DNA from: Planctomycetota bacterium
GTDB lineage: Bacteria; Planctomycetota; GCA-2746535
NCBI GenBank assembly: GCA_002746535.1
Contig: NVWA01000013.1
Span: forward strand, 62,001-126,000
Length of the DNA: 64,000 nucleotides
Direction: 5' to 3'
Both the position numbers and the translations under genes were made by a program. The notes under the pieces were generated by a model, which was not told where the DNA came from, searched no databases, and saw only the letters and a program-made list of their open reading frames with translations. Below are positions 43,491 through 52,654 of this stretch, piece by piece. How positions within the stretch are numbered: position 1 is the first letter of the stretch; every line of letters starts with the position of its first letter.

Positions 43491-44672
43491 CTAATAGCTT
43501 GCATCAATTTGACGGCAAAAATCTTTTTTAAGTTCTTTGCCCAATTTAAACTCAGCTTTGAAATAAGCCGCTACAGAAGAAAATATTTCTTTTAACGATT
43601 TACGCTCTCTTTTAAGAATAAGTTTAGTGCGATTTTTTAATATTTCAATTTCCCTAAACTCTTCAACTACATAATTTCTGGCATCTGGTACTAATTCTGA
43701 TGCCATTTTCCATTCTAGCTTTAAATGTGATTTAGTTTCTTCAAAAACTTTTTTACCTAATTTCAATTCTGCACTCAAATAAAATTTTACATCATTAGGT
43801 AATTTTTTTACAAGTACGACTTCTTGTCTCAAATGTCGCATGCCTTCTTTATAAATTGCAGGGAAAAGCTTCGCTTCATCTTTGACATAAACGATGATAT
43901 TATTTTTCAATTCAGGGATTTGTTTTAATTCCAATTTGATTTGATACTTGATTTCATTTTTAACCAATTCAAAACTATTTATTTCCTCAACTACATATTT
44001 CAATGTATCTTTTCCAACGGCTTTAAACCCTTGCAATTCCATCATTAAATTTTTTCTTACCCACTTAACAAGTTCGGGAATGTCTTGAAATTCCATTTTA
44101 ATATATGAAGTAATATCCCCCGTTAATTCTTTGGCTAAAGTAAATTCCTTTATTAACTGCAGACGTATCCATGCATTAAGGACAGGTATCTCGCTTAACT
44201 CTTCTTTGATGTATTTTGTGATGTCACGAGGGATTTCTTTTAAATTTTCAAGCTCTACTTTAATTTCTCTTTTAATAAAACTAATCAATGCTTTGCGTTC
44301 TTCAATTTCTTCTAGAAGGTATTTAGAAATATCTTTTGGTACTTTAAGCGCATTGGCAATCTCTAATCTAATAGCAGAAATAATCCATTTCTTCAATGGA
44401 TCTAATTCTGTAATTTCACCTTTTAAATAAAAAGCAATATCTCCAGGTACATCTTTTGCTGTCTTTATTTCTTGTAAAATATAAATTCTAATTTGTTTTA
44501 AAAACTCTGCACTCAAAGCTATTTCAGCTTTTGTATATCGAGTAATATCTCTTAATCCATCAGCCGTTCTGGATTCAGAAGGCTTCTGGCTACAAGAACT
44601 TAATAAAATAAAAAATAGGGTGAAAAATATTATCTCTAATTTAATTATTAATTTTCTCACAGGATAAATCAT
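43491..44672 (-). CDS. Lipoprotein made of tandem 36-residue helical repeats
   Basis: A 393-residue secreted protein with a signal peptide and lipobox (FFILLSSC, Cys near 27). From about residue 42 the mature part is nine full repeats of exactly 36 residues plus a partial tenth. The consensus is D-[IV]-x2-Y-[ILV]-x2-E-[ILF] at the start, a hydrophobic/aromatic centre (LKKWI, LNAWI, LVKWV), then [LI]-x3-E-[ILF]-x2-[AL]-K-x-[VIL]-P-x. Each repeat splits into two 18-residue halves with matching hydrophobic positions. Eighteen residues equal five alpha-helical turns, so a long straight amphipathic helix or stacked helices are expected. I know no named family. It is 18 bases downstream of the acidic protein gene, same strand. 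Confidence 0.75.
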   Translation of the reverse strand: MIYPVRKLIIKLEIIFFTLFFILLSSCSQKPSESRTADGLRDITRYTKAEIALSAEFLKQIRIYILQEIKTAKDVPGDIAFYLKGEITELDPLKKWIISAIRLEIANALKVPKDISKYLLEEIEERKALISFIKREIKVELENLKEIPRDITKYIKEELSEIPVLNAWIRLQLIKEFTLAKELTGDITSYIKMEFQDIPELVKWVRKNLMMELQGFKAVGKDTLKYVVEEINSFELVKNEIKYQIKLELKQIPELKNNIIVYVKDEAKLFPAIYKEGMRHLRQEVVLVKKLPNDVKFYLSAELKLGKKVFEETKSHLKLEWKMASELVPDARNYVVEEFREIEILKNRTKLILKRERKSLKEIFSSVAAYFKAEFKLGKELKKDFCRQIDASY

Positions 44673-44690
44673 ATTTTTTTCATTTTTAAA

Positions 44691-45011
44691 TTAAACTTCA
44701 TCTTTATCTTTATCACTATCATCAGTGACTTCATCATCTTCAGCATAATCAGCGAATAATTCTTTGTCAGGATCATCATCATTTAATTTTTCTTCATCGT
44801 CAAAAATGCCACCTCGACCATCATAAGTCTTATCATCGTCTTCAACTTCATCTTCTTCAAAATTAATATCATTGTATCCTTCCATATCTTCATAATCATT
44901 CTGGTCATCATACATACATGTTGGTGAAAACGCAGGATCCACAATCCCTGCTACCACTTCAATTTTTTCACATTTTAAAGAATCCAAAATGTTATTTTCT
45001 AATGCATACAT
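44691..45011 (-). CDS. Very acidic small protein
   Basis: A 106-residue protein. The first 35 residues are ordinary (LENNILDSLKCEKIEVVAGIVDPAFSPTC); the rest is almost all Asp/Glu with scattered Lys, Gly and Tyr (for example EEDEVEDDDKTYDGRGG). No signal peptide or domain is evident. It precedes the repeat lipoprotein on the same strand with an 18-base gap, so they may be co-expressed. Possible roles such as cation binding are speculative. Confidence 0.6.
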   Translation of the reverse strand: MYALENNILDSLKCEKIEVVAGIVDPAFSPTCMYDDQNDYEDMEGYNDINFEEDEVEDDDKTYDGRGGIFDDEEKLNDDDPDKELFADYAEDDEVTDDSDKDKDEV

Positions 45012-45320
45012 TTAATATTAAGCCTTTCGTATCTGTAATTCTGCACATCAATAGATGTAAATAAAAGTGAATATTTAGCGTAATAATGCCAAAATCAATC
45101 CTGAATTGGGTTTTCAAACACATAAAGTATTAAAATATTTTCATTTTTACAATAAACGTCAATTTAATCGATAAATATTACCATTTTCGATTATTTTGAA
45201 TATATTTTTAACACTAATTATCTTCTATTTCAAAGAAAAATTCTTGGTTTTACGAGCATTTAAGTTATTTATTTGCGCTCTTTTTATCAAAACATCATTT
45301 AAAATAAAATCTGAAGAATT
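45012..45320. other. AT-rich divergent intergenic region
   Basis: About 310 bp between the divergent acidic-protein and ybeY genes. It is extremely AT-rich. I see no open frame, RNA gene or clear hairpin; it presumably holds the two promoters. Confidence 0.5.
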
Positions 45321-45758
45321 TTGATTTCAATCACAACAAAAAACTTACATAAAAGATTTGGACTAAAGAAATCCGATTTGAAGAAATCACTGAATATTGC
45401 CGCTCTAGAAATTAAATACGAGGAAGATGCAGTAATTAATATTTTATTCTCAAATGATCGACTGATTAGTGAATACCATCAAAAATATTTTGATGATCCT
45501 ACTGCTACTGATGTCATTACATTTCCTATGGAAGAATTTGACCCTGGAACAAAACAGTTCATCTTAGGTGATCTCATTATCTCTTGGGAAACAGCCGAAA
45601 GAGAATCGCAAAAAAGAAATATTTCTACTCAAAATGAATTAACATTGTATGCTATACACGGCTTCTTGCACTTAAACGGATATGATGACCAAAAAATAAA
45701 AGATAGAAAACAAATGACACAACTACAAAATAAAATATTAAAAAAGACCCACCAATGA
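45321..45758 (+). CDS. ybeY: Endoribonuclease YbeY
   Basis: A 145-residue metal-dependent RNase acting in 16S rRNA maturation. The family DVITFPMEEF segment and the metal motif HGFLHLNGYDDQ near 112-123 are present. The third zinc ligand, usually His in GYDH, is Asp here. The start is TTG, since no ATG lies upstream of the conserved N-terminus. Its TGA overlaps the ATG of the next gene by four bases, opening a six-gene cluster. Confidence 0.9.
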   Translation: MISITTKNLHKRFGLKKSDLKKSLNIAALEIKYEEDAVINILFSNDRLISEYHQKYFDDPTATDVITFPMEEFDPGTKQFILGDLIISWETAERESQKRNISTQNELTLYAIHGFLHLNGYDDQKIKDRKQMTQLQNKILKKTHQ

Positions 45759-46852
45759 AACTTTTATACATCGCATTATTTTTATTTATCTCATTTGGCC
45801 CATGTAAAGGCGATGTTATTTTTGGCAAATGGAACTTATCTACTCCAAAAGTAAAAGCTACTTCCAAAAAACAAATGGAATATTGTCTGCAACTAGAAAA
45901 ACAAAATGATTATTTAAAAGCAATTTCAGCACATAAACAATTATTAAAATATTTTAAAGAAAATACCGAAGCTGAGGAATCATATATCCGCATAGGTGAA
46001 TTAGAAATGCTTCTTGGAAAAACAAAAAAAGCTGAAAGTTACTTTTTTAAATTAATTAAGAAACAATTTAACGCTACCGCCAAAATATTTGGAACTCTTA
46101 AGAAAGATAGAACTAAAAAGAGATATTTAGGTAGAAGAATCGATAATGATAAATCTGGAAAGCTAATTTATCAAATACTTCTAAAAAACCTACAAGACAG
46201 AAGAGATAAAACCAGCTCACCTTTAGTTAACATGGAGTTCAATAGAATTCTAAAAAATTTATATTTAATCGGAAGATCTTATCAGGGTTTAACTTCACCC
46301 CAAATTACAAAGGTTAAAAAATATAAAGACAATAATAAGTTCGAGAAAATATATAAATATATTCTTGAGAGAGCACCTGGATTTAATGGTGCCGCTTTCA
46401 TGCAAAATGAACTTGCTAAATTAAAATTAAAAAAAAAGAAATACATAGAAGCAATAATTGAATTTAGAAAATTAACCTATGACTACAGTCTTTCAGATGA
46501 AGCCCAAGAGGCTTCATTTTATATTGGCATGTGTCATTTAAAATTATCTAGAGGCCCTGGCTATAACGAACAAAACCTAAAAAATGCTAGTGTACATTTC
46601 AACGATCATCTTTTAAGTCACCCTAGCAGCAAACACGCTAAACTAGTTCAAGAAAAATTAAACATTATTAAAAATATAAAAGCTGATTCAGAACTATTAA
46701 GAATAAAGTTATTTATGCGCAGAAAACAATGGAAAGCAGCTGGGATTTATTTAAGCGATTTATTTAAACACTATCCAAAATCAAATGCGACGGTAAAAGG
46801 AAAAGCACTTGTAAAGAAAAATAAAAAAATTCAAATGCCTGCTTCTGAATAA
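45755..46852 (+). CDS. BamD-like TPR outer-membrane assembly protein
   Basis: A 365-residue exported protein with an N-terminal hydrophobic signal (about 3-17) ending near PCKG. TPR-like repeats begin near 45 (YCLQLEKQNDYLKAISAHKQLLKYF). The C-terminal part (EASFYIGMCHLKLSRGP, NASVHFNDHLLSHPSSKHAKLVQEKL, FMRRKQWKAAGIYLSDLFKHYPKS) follows the BamD pattern of helical repeats and the conserved last pair. BamD docks on BamA to insert beta-barrel proteins. The signal peptide has no ideal lipobox, and the middle is longer than in E. coli BamD, so it may be a relative of that family rather than its exact counterpart. Confidence 0.65.
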   Translation: MKLLYIALFLFISFGPCKGDVIFGKWNLSTPKVKATSKKQMEYCLQLEKQNDYLKAISAHKQLLKYFKENTEAEESYIRIGELEMLLGKTKKAESYFFKLIKKQFNATAKIFGTLKKDRTKKRYLGRRIDNDKSGKLIYQILLKNLQDRRDKTSSPLVNMEFNRILKNLYLIGRSYQGLTSPQITKVKKYKDNNKFEKIYKYILERAPGFNGAAFMQNELAKLKLKKKKYIEAIIEFRKLTYDYSLSDEAQEASFYIGMCHLKLSRGPGYNEQNLKNASVHFNDHLLSHPSSKHAKLVQEKLNIIKNIKADSELLRIKLFMRRKQWKAAGIYLSDLFKHYPKSNATVKGKALVKKNKKIQMPASE

Positions 46853-46873
46853 TATAAATCAAGAATCATATTT

Positions 46874-47374
46874 ATGAAAAAGCTTCTTTTATCTATCTGT
46901 CTATTGAGTTTAACCTCTTGTTACACTCTTAAAAATCATACGATAAAAGATCCCCTTTATTGCGCAATTTTTGAAAATAAGACCAATATATATGGGTTGG
47001 AAAACGAATTCGCTCTATATTTACCTATTGCCTTGAGAAAAGAATACATCTATTTGACATCAAGTAATCAGAAAAAGAGTAAGTACAAAATAAAGGGTAT
47101 CATTGAGAAATATCGAAAAAAAACTATACGAAGAGATTCTAATGGCATACCTACCCATCAACAAGTAGAAATTACGATTACTTATCAAATCCTGAGTGAT
47201 AATAAGAAAGATAAAAAAATAATAAAAAAGATAAATAATATTGATTATCGGCTAAACTCTGGCTACTATAGTATTACGAACAATGAGTCCGAATCTACCG
47301 CAAGAATCAAAGCATTGAAGGACCTTGCAGGATTAATAGCAACTGAGACATCTATTTATTTTTCAGGTGAATAA
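46874..47374 (+). CDS. LptE-like LPS-assembly lipoprotein
   Basis: A 166-residue lipoprotein with a short signal and lipobox SLTSC near 12-16, followed by YTL. The order of an IFENKTNIYGLENEFALYLPIALRKE strand-helix and a long basic beta region is like LptE (RlpB), which plugs the LptD channel that inserts LPS in the outer membrane. The match is to the pattern only, since LptE diverges fast. It sits between the BamD-like and mcsA genes, with lpxB elsewhere in the window, consistent with an LPS-bearing outer membrane. Confidence 0.65.
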   Translation: MKKLLLSICLLSLTSCYTLKNHTIKDPLYCAIFENKTNIYGLENEFALYLPIALRKEYIYLTSSNQKKSKYKIKGIIEKYRKKTIRRDSNGIPTHQQVEITITYQILSDNKKDKKIIKKINNIDYRLNSGYYSITNNESESTARIKALKDLAGLIATETSIYFSGE

Positions 47375-47378
47375 TTAA

Positions 47379-47921
47379 ATGATATGCCCAGTATGTAAAA
47401 TCAGAACTGCCACAATTCACATAATCGATATTGACTCATCCCAAAAGCCATTGCGCATTTGCAAAGAATGCCAAGAAGATATTAATCATGTCGAATTGTT
47501 TTGTGAAGACCTAGAAGTATTAAAAGAAAAATTCACATCGAATAAATCAAATCATCAAAACAATTTAAAGTATCTTAGCATTTTTAAAAATGACGATTCT
47601 ATTAAAAAACTTTTACTAAATGAAGAAACAAAATGCTCAAATTGCGGCTCATCACCAAATGATTTCTTTTCTAAAGGATATCTAGGTTGTGAAGAAGACT
47701 ACGATTTATTTCGTTCTGTCATTAACCAAATCTTAATGACGTTAAATGGAACTGCGCAACATATTGGTAAAAAATATTATAAGAATCCAAAAGAAAAAGT
47801 AATTTCAAGAATTAACACCCTAGAATATAATCTTCAAAAAGCTATTGAAGAAGAGCGGTATGAGTTAGCAGGTGAAATGACTAAAGAAATTCAGTCATTA
47901 AAAGATTCAAATGAAAATTAA
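47379..47921 (+). CDS. McsA-like UVR-domain protein with altered zinc site
   Basis: A 180-residue protein matching McsA, the activator of the arginine kinase McsB in the CtsR/ClpC stress system. The first zinc site is CPVC near 3-6 and CKEC near 33-36. The second has CSNCG near 86 and LGCEEDYDLF near 103, where the usual CxxCY has lost its last Cys (Asp instead). A GTAQHIGKKYYK linker and a C-terminal UVR motif (ISRINTLEYNLQKAIEEERYELAGEM) are normal. It overlaps the McsB-like gene by 11 bases. Confidence 0.88.
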   Translation: MICPVCKIRTATIHIIDIDSSQKPLRICKECQEDINHVELFCEDLEVLKEKFTSNKSNHQNNLKYLSIFKNDDSIKKLLLNEETKCSNCGSSPNDFFSKGYLGCEEDYDLFRSVINQILMTLNGTAQHIGKKYYKNPKEKVISRINTLEYNLQKAIEEERYELAGEMTKEIQSLKDSNEN

Positions 47922-48966
47922 TAAACTATATAAGCAACTACCACCTTGGCTAATGCCAATGGATGGAGATGGAAATATCATACTAAGCTCTTTTCTTGGT
48001 CTATCTAGAAATATTGAGGGGTTTTTATTCACTACAAAATTATCAAAAGAGGAAAAAGCGAGATTAACCAAATTCATTAAAGAAAAGATCCTGCATGAAT
48101 TATCAACATATCAATACAAGGCAATAAGCCTAGAAGATCTAACAGATGATGAGAAAAGTGTTTTAGAAGAAAGACAATTAATCCCTTCAAAAATAAAAAA
48201 TTGCACCAATTTAGATTTATTAATAAACCAAAACGAAACTTCGTCTATTCTAATAAATCACCACGATCATATAAGAATGAAAACGGTTAAGAGCGGTTTA
48301 GGTCTCACACAACTCTGGGAAACCTTAAATCATCTTGACGACGAGCTATCACAATTCTTCCCTTTTAGTTATGATAAAGAATTTGGGTTTTTAACTTCAC
48401 ATACAAGCAATGTCGGTACGGGTCTGTTTTGCGAAGTTCTAATGCATTTACCCGCCTTTGTTTTTACGGGGAAAATCAATAATAAAATAAATGAATTGCT
48501 TGATGATAATATTTTAATTAAACATTTTTTCACTTATTCTGAATTACCTTTAGGAAATCTATACTTGATCTCCAATCGACAATCAATAGGAATGACAGAA
48601 ATTGAACTCATTGATCAAGTAGAAAATTGTGTCAAAAAACTTTCTTTAGAAGAAAAATCTCTCAGAGAAAAAGTCCTCGAGTCAAACAAATCTGACATTA
48701 CTGATAAAACATATCGTTCATTAGGAATATTAACCAATTCATATTCTATGCCTCTACTAGAGGCCTTAGCCCTACTCTCTATCTTAAAATTTGGCTTTGA
48801 TCAAAAAATCATACAACATATTCCTAGTAACTTGTGGAATGAACTGCTCATCTATTGCCTACCAGGACACCTTCAATTAAAAAATGATGTAGCCGAAAAC
48901 AAGCTGGATATCATTCGCTCACAATACTTAAAGTCCGCAATCAATAAATTTGATAATAAGAATTAA
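47911..48966 (+). CDS. McsB-like protein, probable pseudo-arginine kinase
   Basis: A 351-residue protein with the phosphagen-kinase/McsB fold, recognisable from PPWL near 11 and NVGTGLFCEVLMHLPAFVFTGKI near 167 to the C-terminal YRSLGILTNSYSM segment. Key catalytic positions are changed. The NEEDH motif is NHHDH (116-120). The catalytic Cys of SCPTN is His164 (SHTSN). The Arg in GTGLR is Phe173. The SSRIRLARN ATP-binding segment is SSFLGLSRN. The protein should not phosphorylate arginine, but it may still act as a scaffold with McsA. It ends in a TAATG junction with the DUF58 gene. Confidence 0.85.
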   Translation: MKINKLYKQLPPWLMPMDGDGNIILSSFLGLSRNIEGFLFTTKLSKEEKARLTKFIKEKILHELSTYQYKAISLEDLTDDEKSVLEERQLIPSKIKNCTNLDLLINQNETSSILINHHDHIRMKTVKSGLGLTQLWETLNHLDDELSQFFPFSYDKEFGFLTSHTSNVGTGLFCEVLMHLPAFVFTGKINNKINELLDDNILIKHFFTYSELPLGNLYLISNRQSIGMTEIELIDQVENCVKKLSLEEKSLREKVLESNKSDITDKTYRSLGILTNSYSMPLLEALALLSILKFGFDQKIIQHIPSNLWNELLIYCLPGHLQLKNDVAENKLDIIRSQYLKSAINKFDNKN

Positions 48967-49853
48967 TGGCCAGCTACAAATTAAAAGAAAAAATTCTAAG
49001 CTCTAATTTCTTAGACCAATTAACACAATTAAAAATACTTCAAAAAAGAAAAAGCTCTGTTAATGATATTGGGCGCCTTCAATCTTTCCATTCTGGAGGT
49101 CATGCGGACTTTCTAGAACATCGCTCCTATCAAAAAGGGGATGAGCCAAGATTAATTGACTGGAATATTTATAGTCGTTTAAATCAATTTGCTGTAAAGG
49201 TTTTCAGCCAACAAGAATCTAGCGAGAATCATATTTTAATAGATAGCACATCATCAATGGAATTTCAAAATGGCAGTAAAGCTTTGATGGCATGCCAATT
49301 GGCATCAGCAATTGCATATTTAAGTTTAGCAAATGATGATGCCGTCAAAGTATCTTGGGCAAATGTATCTTTACATACGGGGACATTTTTCAAAGGTAAA
49401 TCCGCCATTATGAAATTGTTATTAGCTATTTCTGAAATATCTTTTGGCGGAACTTGCAAACTAGAAAAAGGACTACAGCAAATTTCTTCAACTACAAAAA
49501 AAGGAAATATTTTCATATTCTCAGACTTTTATCAATATGATTCACTATTCCCTCTGATAAGTAAGATGCAAAATGGACGTTATAATTTCTTTTTATTTCA
49601 AATCTTATCCAATGAAGAATTAGACTTTCCAAACAGAGGGTTCTTCACCCTTCAGGATAGCGAAACAGTTGAACAAGAAAAAATTAGAATTAACAAATCC
49701 GTACAAGTTGAATACAAGGCTAAAGTTAAAAAATTTACAGATGACATTAGACTTTCTGCTGCAAAAGAAAACTGTCGTTTTTACCAGCTATGCGCCGACA
49801 ATTCTTTTCAAGAAATAATTCAAATATTACGCAACCATCACTTTTTCAGGTAA
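48966..49853 (+). CDS. DUF58 protein (MoxR-associated type)
   Basis: A 295-residue protein with the DUF58 opening LQSFHSGGHADFLEHRSYQKGDEPRLIDWNIYSR and a vWA-like half carrying the MIDAS-type LIDSTSSM. DUF58 proteins usually accompany a MoxR AAA ATPase and assemble or chaperone surface complexes. No moxR gene is in the window. It starts within the TAATG that ends the McsB-like gene and is the last gene of this cluster. Confidence 0.9.
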   Translation: MASYKLKEKILSSNFLDQLTQLKILQKRKSSVNDIGRLQSFHSGGHADFLEHRSYQKGDEPRLIDWNIYSRLNQFAVKVFSQQESSENHILIDSTSSMEFQNGSKALMACQLASAIAYLSLANDDAVKVSWANVSLHTGTFFKGKSAIMKLLLAISEISFGGTCKLEKGLQQISSTTKKGNIFIFSDFYQYDSLFPLISKMQNGRYNFFLFQILSNEELDFPNRGFFTLQDSETVEQEKIRINKSVQVEYKAKVKKFTDDIRLSAAKENCRFYQLCADNSFQEIIQILRNHHFFR

Positions 49854-50149
49854 GCCGACCTTACTTGCCAATTGATTCATGTAATTTTTGCCTACCACTT
49901 AATCTTTCGAGTTTATTCTTCTTTTTCAAGTTATTGACATAGTATGAACAAAAGCAGTCACTTTTAATTCCATATATGTTAAATGACCAATTCACTAATC
50001 AATTGAGTTTTAATGCCGATCGTTTATGATTTCTGATCAAGTGAGGTCTCCAGAAATAGTCTGACTTGAATGAGTATTTCAAATAAAAGTTCATGTTAAC
50101 TAACTATTTTTTTTTAACACACTTTCGAATGAATGCAATTTAAATAAAT

Positions 50150-52651
50150 ATGGATCAATTAAAGAAAATATTAGATCAACTAGATCTAGATATAAACTCA
50201 ATCGGCGTACAGGTTCTTGCTGGTCTTGTCATAGTCTTTTTCATCAATGCAATCTACTTATTTATTTCACGTAAGAAATTAATTAAACAAAAAGAATCCT
50301 TTGAGATTGCTCTCGCAACAGAGGAAGATGAAAAAAGACTTTTATTAAATGACAAAAATGAATTAATGGCAGAAATTGAAACCAAAGCCCAAAGAATTCA
50401 AGAATTTCAGCAATCGAAACAAAAAGATGACAAACTACAAGAAAGTCTAAAAACTGAAGTATTCCAAATAAATAAAGAAATCAAAGGATTAAATAATCTT
50501 CATCAAAATCAAAAAGAAAAACTTATAAGTGATCTCGAAACATCAAAAGTAATCATTAAAAATAAAGAATCTGATATATCTAAAACTAATAAAGATTTAG
50601 AAATTTTGCAAAACCAACTCAGAAGAGATACCAAAGAATCTATCAACCTCCAGGATAAAAATAAAGAGCTAAGTACTGAATTGATTTCACTCCAACAGGA
50701 AAATAAGTCCCAACAAGAATACAATTCTGAAAACTTAAATGTCATAAAAAGCAATAAAGCTAAAATAGCTAAACTCGAAAGTAAGATCAATCACAGCATC
50801 CAATTAAACAAGGATGAAGAAAAAAGGAACGACCATCTTCAATACATTGAACAAATCAAAAACAAGGTATATGAATGCTTCCAATCCATTGATCACCCAA
50901 TTTTTCAATGTTACCAGCAAGATGAAACAAAAGGTACCTATTTACACGTCAATCAAGTTAGTAATTTATCTTACGAAGCAACAAAAGCCATAAATGGTAA
51001 TCCAGAATATGCCAAGGCTAGTGCCTTATTTCATGACCTAGGAAAAACATCCATTTATAAATATTTTAAAGAAAATTGGCCCCACAATAAAAGTCAAAAA
51101 CTAGAGTCTGAAAATATTAGTTATAGTTATTCCCACAGAGGATACATGATATGCTCTCATGTCGAACGTGGGGTTCAAATATTTAATCAGTTAACCGAAA
51201 AAATCCCCACAGATGTTAGCTTATCTCTTGATGCTTTTGAATTATCAGAAGATGAAAAAATGTTTATTTATGAAGAAGCTAAAGAGCAAATTCAAAAATC
51301 AATCGTTGAACATCAAGCCAAATCGCAAATCCGAATGTTATATCAAGAAGCCATAAAAAATGGTGAGATCTGTACTCCCAATGACTTTGAATATGATATT
51401 GGTCAAATTCCTTCAGATAAAGAACAAGGTATTATATGCTTAGCAGATTCTTGCGAAGCAGCCTTTTCAAGCTCCATTTATGAAAGCGAAGAAGCTGTTT
51501 CCAAACTCATTACAAATGTAATTACAGGACGAGTCAATAGTGGCCATATGGACAATTCAGGACTAACAACTCATGATATTCAAAAAGTTAGAAAAGCCTT
51601 CACCGATTACTTAATTGAAATCTGGAAGACAAAGAGACCTGATCGCTTGGAAGAAAAGGTCGTTGAAAATCTAGAGGGATATAATCAACATGAATCAGGT
51701 GCTGACATTATTACCAAAATGAACCAAAGATTTCATCAAGGTGATAATGTTAAAAAACGCACCGTATTAAGATATTTCGTGGAACTTGAAAAAAAGACAT
51801 TCAGTGCCGTCAATGTTGAAGAGATGGTCAAAACAATTGAATCAAGCCTTGAAGAAGATTCTAGTGACAATTTACTGATCACGAACTATCTAGTTAGCCT
51901 TTGTAAGTATTACCGCTTTCTTGCATGCATCATTGTTGATGATATTAACAAAAACCATCCTATTAATTTTGGTTTGACCGACGAAACCGTAGACCTAGAA
52001 CTACTTCAAAGCTCTGATATTGTTGCTTATATCGAAGCAAAACCTAATTTGGATAAAATCCTTGGTCGACTACAGGAATTAAGAGAAGTTATCACATCAA
52101 ATATTAGAAAATATCGCTTGTACGAAAGTCAAGATACCTACATCACAAGCTGGGCTACACAGATTGATAATTATTTAAGTAATCAATCAAACATACCCTT
52201 AAAGCTAACTGAAGAAGATCGTAACAAAGGAGATGGTCAGCTGCAAAATGTTGTGACACTTCCAGATGACTTTTCTCAATTCATATCTTTGAAGCATGAT
52301 AAATTATATATATCAGTAAAACTAGATATCTTCAGATGCGATTGCAAATTCATTCGATACGTGGTCTACTTCTATGATAATGCAAACAATCCATTAATTG
52401 ATACGTCTGGACTCTTCTGTACCAAAGACACTAAGCAGGTCGCTATATCTCAATCATTTTCAATAAAAAATTCCAAGTTTTTCTCCATTGATGAGCCACC
52501 CATAATATTACCTGTTTCAGAACTACATCTTCCTGAGCTGTACCAAGAGAATGTAATTGCAAAAATTCAGATACATGGAATAAAAGTTGATGAGAACCCC
52601 ATTTTAATGCATGAAACTGATGAACAGTTTTCAATTCAAGAAGATAATTAA
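50150..52651 (+). CDS. Membrane coiled-coil protein with PgpH-type HD domain
   Basis: An 833-residue protein. A single N-terminal membrane helix (about 20-40) is followed by about 190 residues of coiled coil (43-230), then an HD phosphohydrolase domain: YLHVNQVSNL near 264, FHDLGK with H295-D296, CSHVERG near 345, EHQAKS near 385 and CLADSCEAA near 440. The HD spacing and the ADSCEAAFSS segment match PgpH, which degrades cyclic di-AMP. PgpH normally sits behind a 7-helix receptor; here the sensor is replaced by a coiled coil, as in RNase Y, but no KH domain is seen. The last 300 residues are unrecognised. Substrate unproven. Confidence 0.75.
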   Translation: MDQLKKILDQLDLDINSIGVQVLAGLVIVFFINAIYLFISRKKLIKQKESFEIALATEEDEKRLLLNDKNELMAEIETKAQRIQEFQQSKQKDDKLQESLKTEVFQINKEIKGLNNLHQNQKEKLISDLETSKVIIKNKESDISKTNKDLEILQNQLRRDTKESINLQDKNKELSTELISLQQENKSQQEYNSENLNVIKSNKAKIAKLESKINHSIQLNKDEEKRNDHLQYIEQIKNKVYECFQSIDHPIFQCYQQDETKGTYLHVNQVSNLSYEATKAINGNPEYAKASALFHDLGKTSIYKYFKENWPHNKSQKLESENISYSYSHRGYMICSHVERGVQIFNQLTEKIPTDVSLSLDAFELSEDEKMFIYEEAKEQIQKSIVEHQAKSQIRMLYQEAIKNGEICTPNDFEYDIGQIPSDKEQGIICLADSCEAAFSSSIYESEEAVSKLITNVITGRVNSGHMDNSGLTTHDIQKVRKAFTDYLIEIWKTKRPDRLEEKVVENLEGYNQHESGADIITKMNQRFHQGDNVKKRTVLRYFVELEKKTFSAVNVEEMVKTIESSLEEDSSDNLLITNYLVSLCKYYRFLACIIVDDINKNHPINFGLTDETVDLELLQSSDIVAYIEAKPNLDKILGRLQELREVITSNIRKYRLYESQDTYITSWATQIDNYLSNQSNIPLKLTEEDRNKGDGQLQNVVTLPDDFSQFISLKHDKLYISVKLDIFRCDCKFIRYVVYFYDNANNPLIDTSGLFCTKDTKQVAISQSFSIKNSKFFSIDEPPIILPVSELHLPELYQENVIAKIQIHGIKVDENPILMHETDEQFSIQEDN

Positions 52652-52654
52652 TCA

